A stretch of DNA of 32,743 nucleotides. Origin: DASQBT01 sp049578545. Its GTDB lineage: Bacteria > Pseudomonadota > Gammaproteobacteria > Burkholderiales > Thiobacillaceae. Below are positions 8,745 through 16,400 of the stretch, piece by piece. Numbering within the stretch: the first letter of the stretch is position 1; every line of letters starts with the position of its first letter. The notes beneath the pieces are model-generated. The model was not told the DNA's origin, searched no databases, and saw only the letters and a list, made by a program, of their open reading frames with translations. The position numbers and the translations under genes are program-made. Location: contig JBAUMF010000081.1 in NCBI GenBank assembly GCA_049578545.1, positions 1-32,743 of the forward strand, in the 5' to 3' direction.

Positions 8745-9275
8745 TTAATCCTCTCCGTGCTGCGCCAGCGCCAGCATGGCCCTTAGCACGTGAGGATAGG
8801 TGCCGCAGCGGCACAAATGACCACTGATGGCAGATTGAATTTGTTCCTCGCTCGGGTGGGGATTGCGCTCAAGTAACGCGGCGCAGGTCATCACGAGGCC
8901 CGGCGTACAGAATCCGCACTGCACGGCGTCGTGGGCGATGAACGCCGCCTGCACGGGATGCAGACGTTCAGGCGAAGCCAAGCCCTCGATGGTGGTGACA
9001 CGTCGCTCCCCCACCTCCACGGCAAGTATGCTGCAGGATGCGACGACGAGATCGTCCAGCCAGACGGTGCAAGCGGAACAGGCACCGTGATTACACGCGA
9101 TCTTGGTGCCCGTGAGGCCGAGGGGTCCGCGCAATGCCTCGGCCAGAGTAGTGCGCGGCTCAATCGTCAACCGATGGGCGGAGCCGTTGACCCGGAGGGC
9201 AATGGGCAGAGCACCTGGCCCAAGGACGCGCGTGGGGGGCGTTTGGGCAACGCCCTCGGGATCCTCATCGATCAT
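8745..9275 (-). CDS. [2Fe-2S] subunit of a molybdenum hydroxylase
   Basis: The 176-residue small subunit of the hydroxylase carries two [2Fe-2S] clusters that relay electrons from molybdenum to FAD. The plant-ferredoxin-like cluster uses C61, C66, C69 and C81 (CNHGACSAC...C). The second, helical-bundle cluster uses C120, C123, C155 and C157 (CGFC...CRC). All eight ligands are present. I prefer the ATG at 9275, which follows GAGAGGG five bases upstream, over an upstream TTG at 9317. Unlike E. coli PaoA, I see no twin-arginine signal, so a cytoplasmic enzyme is likely. It is first in a three-gene operon, followed two bases later by the molybdopterin gene. Confidence 0.92.
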   Translation of the reverse strand: MIDEDPEGVAQTPPTRVLGPGALPIALRVNGSAHRLTIEPRTTLAEALRGPLGLTGTKIACNHGACSACTVWLDDLVVASCSILAVEVGERRVTTIEGLASPERLHPVQAAFIAHDAVQCGFCTPGLVMTCAALLERNPHPSEEQIQSAISGHLCRCGTYPHVLRAMLALAQHGED

Positions 9276-9348
9276 TGCGACCCTCTCAACATTCACACCG
9301 GATGCGGTTTGCCCCAATCAAATTCGATGACGGGTTGCATCTGAACTC

Positions 9349-9377
9349 AGGTTATGCAGCGCTGACAGGGCTGTCAA
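9349..9377 (-). promoter_or_regulatory. Sigma-70-like promoter of the hydroxylase operon
   Basis: On the minus strand, TTGACA (9377-9372) is a perfect -35 box. It is followed 17 bases later by TAACCT (9354-9349) as a partial -10 box. The promoter lies about 75 bases upstream of the iron-sulfur subunit start. Confidence 0.55.
9363..9376. promoter_or_regulatory. Palindromic operator candidate TGACAG-GG-CTGTCA
   Basis: A perfect 6+2+6 palindrome overlaps the -35 box of the hydroxylase promoter, where a dimeric repressor would block RNA polymerase. The cognate regulator is not in the window. Confidence 0.5.
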
Positions 9378-9744
9378 GCTTGACGGATAGACGCCTCGCC
9401 CAGCTTCCGCAGCCCCTTCCAAGGCCCCAATGGATTCATTCACAACGGGTGTGGGATCGCACCTTCAGCTTCTTCGGCCGCGGGCTGGTACAACTGTTCA
9501 GGATCCAAGAGCCGAACAGCATGAACCCCCGAGTTCAAAAGCTCTGATCTATTTATTTATGGCCGATGTAATTCCATCCGCCCCGTACCCTGGTCAGCCA
9601 TCACACCACCGGTGCCACGAACCAAAACAGTGTGCAGATACGCAAATAGCGCTTTCATATTGAATGATGACAATGGCCGATGACTTGCCGATCATATCAG
9701 CACTACGACCGGCAGCTCACTGAAGTAAACCAGGCACCCAGGAA

Positions 9745-9756
9745 CGCAATTGTCCG
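9745..9756 (+). repeat. Left arm of a 12-bp inverted repeat enclosing the IS element
   Basis: CGCAATTGTCCG here is the exact reverse complement of CGGACAATTGCG at 11291-11302. Removing the IS and one target copy would bring the arms to about 48 bases apart, so the IS appears to have landed inside an older inverted repeat. Confidence 0.55.
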
Positions 9757-9798
9757 GCTCATACGCAGTTGGCCGGTAGTACCCCCTCGCCTTGACTC

Positions 9799-9804
9799 TA
9801 GATA
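9799..9804 (+). repeat. Probable target-site duplication TAGATA (left)
   Basis: The six bases before the left IS end match 11284-11289 after the right end. IS5-group elements usually duplicate 2-4 bases, often a TA-rich CTAG-like site, so part of the match may be chance. Confidence 0.5.
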
Positions 9805-9811
9805 GTCGTCC

Positions 9812-9833
9812 CTGAAAAACCCCATTTTTTCAG
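9812..9833. repeat. Hairpin at left IS end
   Basis: CTGAAAAA (9812-9819) pairs perfectly with TTTTTCAG (9826-9833) across six bases. It overlaps the transposase stop codon and the inner part of the terminal repeat. It could act as a bidirectional terminator or as part of the transposase binding site. Confidence 0.6.
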
Positions 9834-11170
9834 TCGGCCCGAGGGATGATGGGCGAGGACGCGGACAGAAGCTGGCGGATGCTGATCCTGATCTGGGTGC
9901 ACAAAAGCGCCAGCTGGCGCAGGATCTTGCGCAGGTTGTGACCTGCGCCGCAGAGCAGCGCGTTCATTGCATCGCCCAGAGCGCCTTTGAGGAAATTTCT
10001 GGCAAGCCGGCCATCAGACTTCAAGTGCCCGATCACCGGTTCGATTGCGTTGCGCCGTTTAAGCTTCTTCTTGATGGCCACGGTCACCCCGCGTCTGGCT
10101 CCGGCAATCCACACCTTGAGCGTTTCCAGTGTGACGCCGTGCCCGCGATAGCCGCGATCCACGTAGACCTCCTTCGGGGCCATACCCGTCAGCCTGGCTG
10201 CTTGTTCCAGTGAGGCCTCAAGCGTGTGGCCATCGTAGGGATTGCCGGGCAGCGCCTTCATCCCCACCACAAAGCTCTCCTTGCTGGTCGTGACCACCCC
10301 GACCTTCACTCCGAACTCGTAGGGCTTGTGCGCCTTGCCTTTGGCAATGCACTCCACTTCCGGCGCGTGCACGCTGTACACCTTGCCTTTGTCATGGCGC
10401 TGCTAGGCGTGGATGTGTCGCGCAAGCGCCAGAAGCCGGAACAGCCTGGCTGGCAAAGCTTGCTGTGCCGCTACCTTGCGCTCGATGTCGCGAATCACCC
10501 GCCCCAGGTACGTCTTCAACCGCTTCTGTTCTCGCTTCGCACGCTTCATCTGCCGGGCGTGCGCATAGCGCCCGTTCTTCGCCAGAGCATGCTTGGATAA
10601 GCGCTCGTAACTCTGGCGCAGCTCGATCCCCATCTGCTTTGACAGCCTGACCAGCGCGCCTCTTGCCTTGTGGTACAGCCTGGCATCAGTGGGGAAGGCG
10701 ATGGCCTTGTCCTGTACCGTCGTATCGACATTGACCACCGCAAGTGACGATCGGCAGACGGTCTTCGTCTCGATCCCCGCCACCACCGTGAGTCCCAGCA
10801 TGAATTCGCAGCCGGACTCCCCGATCCGCTCACGGAACCGGGTCATCTGGCTCGGGTTGATCGGCATCGTGTGGCGAAAGTACTCTTCACCACAGAAGTA
10901 TTGCCAGTACGGATTCTCCACCCAGCGATGAACCACCGTTTCATCCGATTCGTTGAAAGCGTGTTTAAGGTAGTGCAACCCCACCATGAGCCGGATCGGA
11001 ATGCCAGGGCGGCCTTCTTCGGCATACAGTGATCCAAACCGCTCTTCCACCGCGTCCCAGTCGATCTTGCCAGCCATGCGGTACAAGGCGTGACGTTGAT
11101 CGAGCATCTGTTCCAAGCGCATCCGGAACAGGTCGTCACTCGCTACTCGTTCTTGCCTCTTCGGGCGCAT
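9830..11170 (-). pseudogene. IS5-superfamily DDE transposase with in-frame TAG
   Basis: The reading frame encodes a transposase of about 446 residues, cut by one TAG at 10403-10405 (about codon 256). The upstream part has the N-terminal domain (RPKRQERVASDDLFRMRLEQ), the GRPGIPIRLMVGLHYLKHAF segment and the first catalytic Asp in VVNVDTTVQDKAIAF. After the stop the same frame resumes with QRHDKGKVYSVHAPEVECIAKGKA, then the second Asp in VYVDRGYRGHG and the Glu in RRNAIEPVIGHLKSDGR. Since both halves are in one frame and all three catalytic residues survive, a single recent nonsense change (for example CAG to TAG) is the simplest explanation. The ATG at 11170 is preferred; an in-frame GTG lies at 11179. 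Confidence 0.85.
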
Positions 11171-11233
11171 CCAATTCACCAGAAATCAGGGGGAAACAGC
11201 CCCAATTCTGGCAAATCAACTGCCCCTTGAATA

Positions 11234-11279
11234 CCCCTGAAATCCAATATCTATGCGCGATGAGAGAATATTTCAGGGG
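11234..11279. repeat. Hairpin at right IS end, 10-bp stem
   Basis: CCCCTGAAAT (11234-11243) is a perfect inverted copy of ATTTCAGGGG (11270-11279), with 26 bases between. It lies upstream of the transposase gene, where it could influence its promoter or shield it from outside transcription. Confidence 0.6.
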
Positions 11280-11283
11280 CGAC

Positions 11284-11289
11284 TAGATA
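11284..11289 (+). repeat. Probable target-site duplication TAGATA (right)
   Basis: This copy follows the right IS end directly and matches 9799-9804. Confidence 0.5.
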
Positions 11290-11290
11290 A

Positions 11291-11302
11291 CGGACAATTG
11301 CG
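11291..11302 (+). repeat. Right arm of the inverted repeat enclosing the IS
   Basis: CGGACAATTGCG is the exact inverse of 9745-9756 and lies seven bases outside the IS end. Confidence 0.55.
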
Positions 11303-11418
11303 GGAATCGGTTGGTGGTTATCAGCGTCCGGTTTGCGGCGCCAAACTCACGGGGCGGTCCCAGTGGAGCAGAGACGGTTGCCCCTATCACGGAACGACCC
11401 CGATCAAACCTCTGGTCG

Positions 11419-12069
11419 CTATCGCGTACTGCTCAATGGATACCCTACGGTTTGCGCAAGAATGATCTTATGATGGTTGTCCAGCCCCAATGCGGCAGCA
11501 AGTGCATCGCGATCAACCGAGCCACGCACCACCGTGGCCAGACCGGCTGACGCACAAAACAGATACACGTTCTGCGCAATGAAGCCCGTGTCGGCTGCGC
11601 TGTAGAATGTTTCTTGCTCGGCGCTGGAATCGACCATTCGCTTGAGATTTGACACATACACCAGGTTCACCGGCGCTATTGCCACAAAGTCCTGCAACCC
11701 TGTGAGTTTGCGAATGTCACCCGTCACGACGCGTTTCAGCGTATGGGTCGGCGGATCGAAGAGATAGGCACCTTCTGCCATGGCCACGTACACATCAATG
11801 TTGCGCCAATCTTTTGCCGATGGGGCGGTGCGTTTCCCAGAGTCGGGCCGATTCACGCCGTTTGCCGCCCACAACAGGTTAGACAGGACTTGGAGCGGCA
11901 GTGGTTTGGCGCTGAATTCCCGCGTTGAGTGGCGCTCCTTTAGCGCTTGCATCACGGGCATGCCGCCCGTCATCTCAGGCGGCGGTAGCTTGATTGCATC
12001 GGGTTCCTGTGCCAGTCCCGTTCCCATCAAACTCATCATCAATAGCCCAGCAGCCATCCACTTCCTCAT
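11419..12069 (-). CDS. Secreted nitroreductase/SagB-type oxidoreductase
   Basis: The 216-residue protein belongs to the nitroreductase superfamily, FMN flavoproteins, in the branch related to SagB/ThcOx dehydrogenases. Residues 1-21 form a clear signal peptide (KWMAAGLLMMSLMGTGLAQ), so it acts outside the cytoplasm, which is unusual for a flavin enzyme. The ERHSTREFSAKPLPLQVLSNLLWAA stretch carries the phosphate-binding RxSxRxF motif of the FMN site. AADTGFIAQNVYLFCASAGLATVVRG is the conserved second flavin and dimer segment. I chose the ATG at 12069 because AAAGGAG lies nine bases upstream and it gives the signal peptide; a longer frame starting at 12249 looks non-coding. Substrate is unknown. 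It stands alone beside the IS element. Confidence 0.85.
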   Translation of the reverse strand: MRKWMAAGLLMMSLMGTGLAQEPDAIKLPPPEMTGGMPVMQALKERHSTREFSAKPLPLQVLSNLLWAANGVNRPDSGKRTAPSAKDWRNIDVYVAMAEGAYLFDPPTHTLKRVVTGDIRKLTGLQDFVAIAPVNLVYVSNLKRMVDSSAEQETFYSAADTGFIAQNVYLFCASAGLATVVRGSVDRDALAAALGLDNHHKIILAQTVGYPLSSTR

Positions 12070-12392
12070 GGTCGGTTTCTCCTTTGAAGGGGGAGCATCA
12101 CTGCTAACTGTAGACGCGCCGCTCCTTGAAGCAAACCTTGACCTCGGATTACGGCGTGGCGACGACACCAGTCCAACCATACAAGCACCGATCCATAATT
12201 TTGAAATCGGAGAGTGTCGAGTGACCCGAGATCGGATTATCGTCATCAATGCTTCTCTTCACCCAAACCACTTATAACATTCCCCAGCACCATGTCATCA
12301 CACACCGGTAATCCGCATGGTTCTTGGGGCGTAATAGAGGCAGTTTGATGACAGGATATTTAACCATGCCATTGATAACATCTGAAATATAG
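12070..12392. other. Intergenic region before the tRNA fragment
   Basis: This 323-base region contains no supported gene. A minus-strand frame crossing 12298-12558 runs antisense to the tRNA fragment and includes a peptide of the type often mis-annotated opposite tRNAs, so it is rejected. No 5' half of a proline tRNA precedes position 12393. The junction between unrelated DNA and tRNA sequence is abrupt. Confidence 0.5.
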
Positions 12393-12442
12393 CCTGCATG
12401 GGGTGCAGGGGGTCGGAAGTTCGAATCTTCTCGCCCCGACCA
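12393..12442 (+). tRNA. tRNA-Pro(GGG) 3' fragment, probable attachment-site scar
   Basis: These 50 bases fold as the 3' half of a proline tRNA. The anticodon stem CCTGC/GCAGG encloses the loop ATGGGGT with anticodon GGG. It is followed by GGGTC, the T-arm GGAAG-TTCGAAT-CTTCT, the acceptor strand CGCCCCG, a discriminator A and an encoded CCA. The D-arm and 5' acceptor strand (expected CGGGGCG) are absent, so it cannot make a tRNA. A break inside the tRNA at the anticodon stem is where tyrosine-recombinase islands commonly cross over, leaving a 3' duplicate at the far end. I infer an att-like scar; no second copy or integrase is in the window. Confidence 0.8.
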
Positions 12443-12467
12443 ATCCACGCGGCGTTCCGGCCTATGG

Positions 12468-12692
12468 ATGAGAAAAAACCTGTCATCAAGTGCCCCGCTA
12501 GAGAATGATACTCGGCGTGCTTCCGGCGGTTCAGCCTATTCCGGAGAGTTTGCCGCACAGTATGTGGTGCCGCTCATCTACCCCGCTGCGCTGACTCACG
12601 AGTTGCAGATCGAGCTGGGGCTAATGGTATCTCTGATCAACGCCATCGTTTATTTGGCAGTCTGGCTCAGACTGCGCAAGATCATGCACTGA
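12468..12692 (+). pseudogene. 5'-truncated DUF2784 membrane protein
   Basis: From about 12495 the frame matches the C-terminal half of DUF2784 proteins, small inner-membrane proteins of unknown role. It has APLENDTRRASG, YSGEF, VVPLIYPAALTHELQ and a final hydrophobic helix ending RLRKIMH. Intact relatives have about 120 residues with further N-terminal helices and usually CPLTPLEN at the point where this sequence becomes unrelated. The N-terminal half is missing and no ribosome site precedes the ATG at 12468, so this is a remnant. It begins only about 50 bases after the tRNA fragment, suggesting that one rearrangement truncated both. Confidence 0.6.
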
Positions 12693-12809
12693 ACGCCTCG
12701 CCTGTGCACGCCAAACATCCAGGTAAACCTGGAACACCCATCCCAATTGTCATCACTGCCCAATTTGGCGGATCAACTGGATGAATGCGCGAAGGTCAGC
12801 TCTGTCCAA

Positions 12810-15125
12810 CTAATAGAGCAGATAGTGGGCCCGGCGAGTGCGGAACGCATCCAGGTCCGACTGCCAGCCTGCAGCGATGGCCCGCGGATCCTCGCCGGTG
12901 CGGATAGCGTCCAGCACCCTGGTCGAGCCGATGTTACCCAGGGTTTGCTCCAGTTGGAAGTCGTCGGGGTAGAGGTGATGGAGCGCAGCGGCGACCTCCA
13001 GGCCCAGTGCCGGAGTGTCCAGGGCATCGCGGTCAGTGACCGTTATGCGCACTCCATGGCAGGCCCGGCCCTGGTAGCGGCTGGAGTCAGGCGTGAACTC
13101 TGCGGGGGCGAAGCGCAGCCCGGGCAGGGATCGCGTCGCAAGGTAATTCGTCAAGGTCTGCGCGTCGATCCACGGGGCGCCAACCAACTCAAAGGGGCTA
13201 TCGGTACCCCGTCCCACGCTCACATTGGCCCCCTCCACCAAGGCCACGCCGGGGTAGAGGACTGCCTCGGCCAGGGTGCGCAGGTTGGGCGAGGGGGCTA
13301 CCCAGGGCAGACCGGTGTCGTCATACCAGTCGCGCCTTGCGTAACCGTGCATGGGGATCACGCGCAAGTCAGCGCCGATGCCGGCTTCAGTGTTGAAGAA
13401 CCGGGCCAATTCGCCCACCGTCATGCCGTAGCGCACGGGCAGGGGATAGTAGGCAGTGAAAGAGGTGCGTCCCGCGTCGAGCATGGGTCCCTGTACGGCG
13501 GCAGCGGTGATGGGATTCGGCCGGTCAAGGACATAGATGGGGATACCCCGCTTCGCCGCGGCCTCCATAGCGTAGCCCAGGGTCGTGATGTAGGTATAGA
13601 AGCGGGCACCCGCGTCCTGGATGTCGAACACCAAGGCGTCCAGACCCTTGAGCATCTGGTCGGTGGGTCGTTTCGTCTCCCCATACAGGCTGTAGACCGG
13701 CAGCCCGGTGCCGGGCTCGGCACCAGAGGCAACTTTCTCGTCCAGGTTGCCGTCGAGCCCGTGCTCCGGGCTGAACAGGGCAACGAGGCGAACCCCCGGC
13801 GCCGCCCGCAGCAAGTCCAAGTTCCTCTCGCCGCGGGCAGCGAGCCCAGTGTGGTTGGTGATAAGCCCCACTCGCAGCCCCCGGAGCGGGGTGAAGCCCT
13901 GGCTGGCCAGTACATCCAGCCCCGTTTGTACGGTTGGCAAGACACGCACGGCAGGCGTGATAGCCGCGAAGGATGCCAGGTCGGGGCGGGCGGCAAGGAT
14001 GTCCGCACTGGACACCTTGCCCAAGGCGTCACCCACGGCGGCGGTCAGGCGCTCCCGCAGCGGCTTCACGTCGCCCCGGCCGTCTGGATGGACGCGGTTG
14101 CTGAGCAGTATCACAAAGAGCTTCGAGACGGGGTCAATCCACAGGGAGGTGCCGGTGAATCCCGTGTGGCCATAGGCCCCAACCGGCGGCAGCGCGTCCT
14201 GGTCAGCGGAAAAAGGGGCGGTCAGGTCCCAGCCCAGGCCGCGCAGCCGCTCCTGGCCCAGTGGAGACTGGGGGACAGTCATGGCCTCGACGCTGCTCGT
14301 CTGCAGCACCCGTACCCCGTCCAACTGGCCCCCTGCCAGCAGCATCCGTGCGAAGCGGGCCAGGTCGTCGGCGGTAGAGAACAGCCCGGCATGTCCGGCC
14401 ACCCCACCCATGCGGTAGGCGGTGGGGTCGTGCACCGTGCCTTGTCTTCCTCCCTCGGTAGGGGCGATGCGAGCCGTGTTCGTGGGTTTGAAGGCGGTGT
14501 CCCGCATCTCCAGGGGGGTAAAGATATGTTGCCGGCAGTAGTCATCCAGGGTCTGCCCCGAGACCCGTTCTATCAGCTCCCCCAGAACCTCGAAGTTGAT
14601 GTCGCTGTACCGGTAACGGCTGCCGGGTGGGTCCACCGGCCGCTCTTGGAGGATCAACCGCCGTGCAGCCTCCCGTCCGGCCCATTTGCTCCTCATGTCG
14701 AGGTCCGCCTGCAGACCGGAGTAGTGCGTGAGCATCTGGCGCAGGGTGATGGCTGCCTTGCCGTTGGCGGCAAACTCGGGCCAGTAGCGGGCCGCGGGAG
14801 CATCCAGGTCCAATCTGCCTTGCTCCACCAGTTGCATGATCGCGGTGGCGGTGGCGACAGGCTTGGTCAGGGAGGCCAGATCAAAGATCGTATCCTCAGT
14901 CATGGGCAGCGGCTCAGGCTTTACCTCACGGTCGCCGAAGGCGCGGTGGTAGTAGACAGTGTTCGCGCCACCCACCAGCACTACTGCGCCGGGCAGGCGG
15001 CCGGCCGCGATCTCCTCTTTCACAATGTCGTCGATCCGGCCCAAGGCCGCCGTGTCGAGCACCGGTGCGGCTTGGGCAAGGGGAATGACACACAGAAGCG
15101 CGAGCAGGGCGATCAGGCGCCTCAT
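12810..15125 (-). CDS. Fused AmiE-like amidase/esterase and NamZ-like exo-N-acetylmuramidase (GH171)
   Basis: This 771-residue exported protein joins two enzymes. After a signal peptide (residues 1-19), residues about 25-370 form a serine beta-lactamase-fold domain with S85-L-T-K88, Y173-S-D and H320-T-G. Residues about 395-771 match DUF1343/NamZ, exo-beta-N-acetylmuramidases that release MurNAc. Its motifs are GLITNHTG, FSPEHG (Glu near 454, the likely catalytic acid), VYSLYG, DIQDAGARFYTY and LDRPNP. In Bacillus subtilis, separate neighbouring genes namZ (ybbC) and amiE (ybbE) do these jobs in muropeptide recycling: AmiE removes the peptide and NamZ cuts off MurNAc. The fusion implies sequential action in the periplasm. 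It overlaps the upstream gene by four bases (ATGA). The exact substrate of the N-terminal domain is inferred from this pairing. Confidence 0.88.
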   Translation of the reverse strand: MRRLIALLALLCVIPLAQAAPVLDTAALGRIDDIVKEEIAAGRLPGAVVLVGGANTVYYHRAFGDREVKPEPLPMTEDTIFDLASLTKPVATATAIMQLVEQGRLDLDAPAARYWPEFAANGKAAITLRQMLTHYSGLQADLDMRSKWAGREAARRLILQERPVDPPGSRYRYSDINFEVLGELIERVSGQTLDDYCRQHIFTPLEMRDTAFKPTNTARIAPTEGGRQGTVHDPTAYRMGGVAGHAGLFSTADDLARFARMLLAGGQLDGVRVLQTSSVEAMTVPQSPLGQERLRGLGWDLTAPFSADQDALPPVGAYGHTGFTGTSLWIDPVSKLFVILLSNRVHPDGRGDVKPLRERLTAAVGDALGKVSSADILAARPDLASFAAITPAVRVLPTVQTGLDVLASQGFTPLRGLRVGLITNHTGLAARGERNLDLLRAAPGVRLVALFSPEHGLDGNLDEKVASGAEPGTGLPVYSLYGETKRPTDQMLKGLDALVFDIQDAGARFYTYITTLGYAMEAAAKRGIPIYVLDRPNPITAAAVQGPMLDAGRTSFTAYYPLPVRYGMTVGELARFFNTEAGIGADLRVIPMHGYARRDWYDDTGLPWVAPSPNLRTLAEAVLYPGVALVEGANVSVGRGTDSPFELVGAPWIDAQTLTNYLATRSLPGLRFAPAEFTPDSSRYQGRACHGVRITVTDRDALDTPALGLEVAAALHHLYPDDFQLEQTLGNIGSTRVLDAIRTGEDPRAIAAGWQSDLDAFRTRRAHYLLY

Positions 15126-16384
15126 TTTTCCTTTCCCCTCAGGCCTGCCGCGCTATAGATGTTGCGCGGGTTCCACAGCATCCACCCATCACTGCCGAAT
15201 TCCTCGGCCGCGCGGATCTGGGCGCGGATCTCTTCGCTGCCAAAGACACGGCGGTCGAAGGCGTAATCGCGGAAGCTCTGCAGCCAGGGGCGGAAATGCA
15301 GCGCCGGCAGTGCGGTGCGCTTCTGCGCGTTGCGCAGGCTGAGGTCGACCACCTCGTGGGGCGCGGCCACTGGGTCGCGGTAGCCGGGGATGCCGTACTG
15401 GAAGGCGGAGGGATAGAGCATGGGCGAAATATAATCCAAATGGGGCGCCAGGTCCTCCAGGCGCTGGCCAATGCCGGTGTCGGTTCGGTTCCAGAGCACA
15501 TAGCCGAAGACGTCCGCAGCCACGAACACGTTGTAGGGGGCCAGGCGCCTGGCTGCCTCGGTCAGGAAGCCGGAGATGGCCGCCATCCGATTCGCCTCGG
15601 TGGCGGGCTTGGAGAAAACCAGCCCAGGCTCATCCGGGAAACGCAGGTAGTCGAACTGGACCTCGTCAAAACCCATTTTGGCCGCCTCCTCGGCCACGGC
15701 GAGGATATAGGCCCAGACCTCCGGCCGGAACGGGTCAGTCCAGGCTAGCCCTTCCGGGTCTGCCCAGATCTCGCCCACTCGGTTGCGCACCGCCAGTTCC
15801 TGATGGGATCGAGCCAGCGGGTTGTCCTTGAAGGCCACAATCCGGGCTATCGTGTAGATGCCCCGCTCACGCAGGGAGGCGAGGAGGGTAGGCATATCCT
15901 GCACGATGATGGGCTTCTGGGCTCCTACCTCGGTGGCCATCACAACCTTGCTGTGATAGGGGATGTGGCCTTGATCGCCCTTGACGTCGATGACCAAGGC
16001 GTTGAGTTCTGTCTGCTCCATGAGTTTCAGCGCTGCGCCGCGCAAGTCCCTGTCGCCGATGCCGTAGAAAGACAGGTAAAGGGCCTTCGGCCTGAAGGGC
16101 TGGAGATGGACCTCGCGCCTGTTGACGGTATCGCCCGTATCACTCAGTTGTGCGCGCAGGTAGCCGGGGGCGCGCACGCCCAGGGCCCTGAGCGGGGTGG
16201 GGAGGGTCAGTTCACCCGCCGTATCTGTGCTCGCTACGCTGCCGCCTGCCGTTACTAAGGCGCCTTCAATGGGGCGGTGGGTCTGGGCATCAAGCACTCG
16301 CAGCGCACCAATGACAGCTTCGGCGGGACCGGTCAGAACCAGAAGCAGCAGGACGAAGATGAATTGCATGAGCCTCCAGGTCAT
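15122..16384 (-). CDS. Exported DUF4015 glycoside-hydrolase-like protein
   Basis: The 420-residue product matches the putative glycoside hydrolase family DUF4015, TIM-barrel proteins whose substrates are poorly known. A signal peptide or N-terminal anchor (MTWRLMQFIFVLLLLVLTG) is followed at residues about 24-90 by a carboxypeptidase-regulatory-like beta domain (VLDAQTHRPIEGALVTAGG). The barrel then follows, with ALVIDVKGDQG, FDEVQFDYLRFPDE (the acidic family motif), VFVAADVFGYVLW and DYISPMLYPS. I chose the ATG at 16384 because GAGGAA precedes it and it gives the signal sequence. It lies 16 bases after the deacetylase gene and overlaps the NamZ-fusion gene, so the three are probably one transcript. 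Its partners suggest an amino-sugar polymer as substrate, but that is inference. Confidence 0.85.
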   Translation of the reverse strand: MTWRLMQFIFVLLLLVLTGPAEAVIGALRVLDAQTHRPIEGALVTAGGSVASTDTAGELTLPTPLRALGVRAPGYLRAQLSDTGDTVNRREVHLQPFRPKALYLSFYGIGDRDLRGAALKLMEQTELNALVIDVKGDQGHIPYHSKVVMATEVGAQKPIIVQDMPTLLASLRERGIYTIARIVAFKDNPLARSHQELAVRNRVGEIWADPEGLAWTDPFRPEVWAYILAVAEEAAKMGFDEVQFDYLRFPDEPGLVFSKPATEANRMAAISGFLTEAARRLAPYNVFVAADVFGYVLWNRTDTGIGQRLEDLAPHLDYISPMLYPSAFQYGIPGYRDPVAAPHEVVDLSLRNAQKRTALPALHFRPWLQSFRDYAFDRRVFGSEEIRAQIRAAEEFGSDGWMLWNPRNIYSAAGLRGKEK

Positions 16385-16400
16385 TGCTTCCTCGGCACGT

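Larger units (their letters stand above)
9318..9798. other. Intergenic region upstream of the hydroxylase operon
   Basis: This 481-base stretch between the hydroxylase operon and the IS element contains the operon promoter and a palindrome, listed separately. The rest (about 9380-9744) holds only small open frames without ribosome sites. I see no divergent regulator gene; one may have been displaced or lost when the IS element inserted. Confidence 0.45.
9805..11283 (-). mobile_element. IS5-superfamily insertion sequence, 1,479 bp, transposase interrupted
   Basis: The element is bounded by imperfect terminal repeats: GTCGTCCCTGAAAAAC on the left and GTCGCCCCTGAAATAT on the right, read inward, with 13 of 16 positions equal. 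TAGATA flanks both ends. It contains a single transposase gene on the minus strand with an in-frame TAG. Both ends are internally palindromic: each terminal repeat has an inverted copy a few bases inside, forming hairpins at 9812-9833 and 11234-11279. Assignment to the IS5/IS1182-like group rests on the transposase sequence; the exact IS name is not claimed. If the TAG is real, this copy should be unable to move without help. Confidence 0.8.

Noticed and set aside
12298..12558. Minus-strand open frame containing GEKIRTSDPLHPMQ
   Set aside because: This peptide comes from reading the proline tRNA fragment backwards, a well-known false annotation.
12747..15158. Very long plus-strand open frame (803 codons)
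   Set aside because: It lies opposite the AmiE-NamZ fusion gene, has no ribosome site or recognisable domain, and the minus strand carries clear catalytic motifs. It is an antisense shadow of GC-rich coding DNA.
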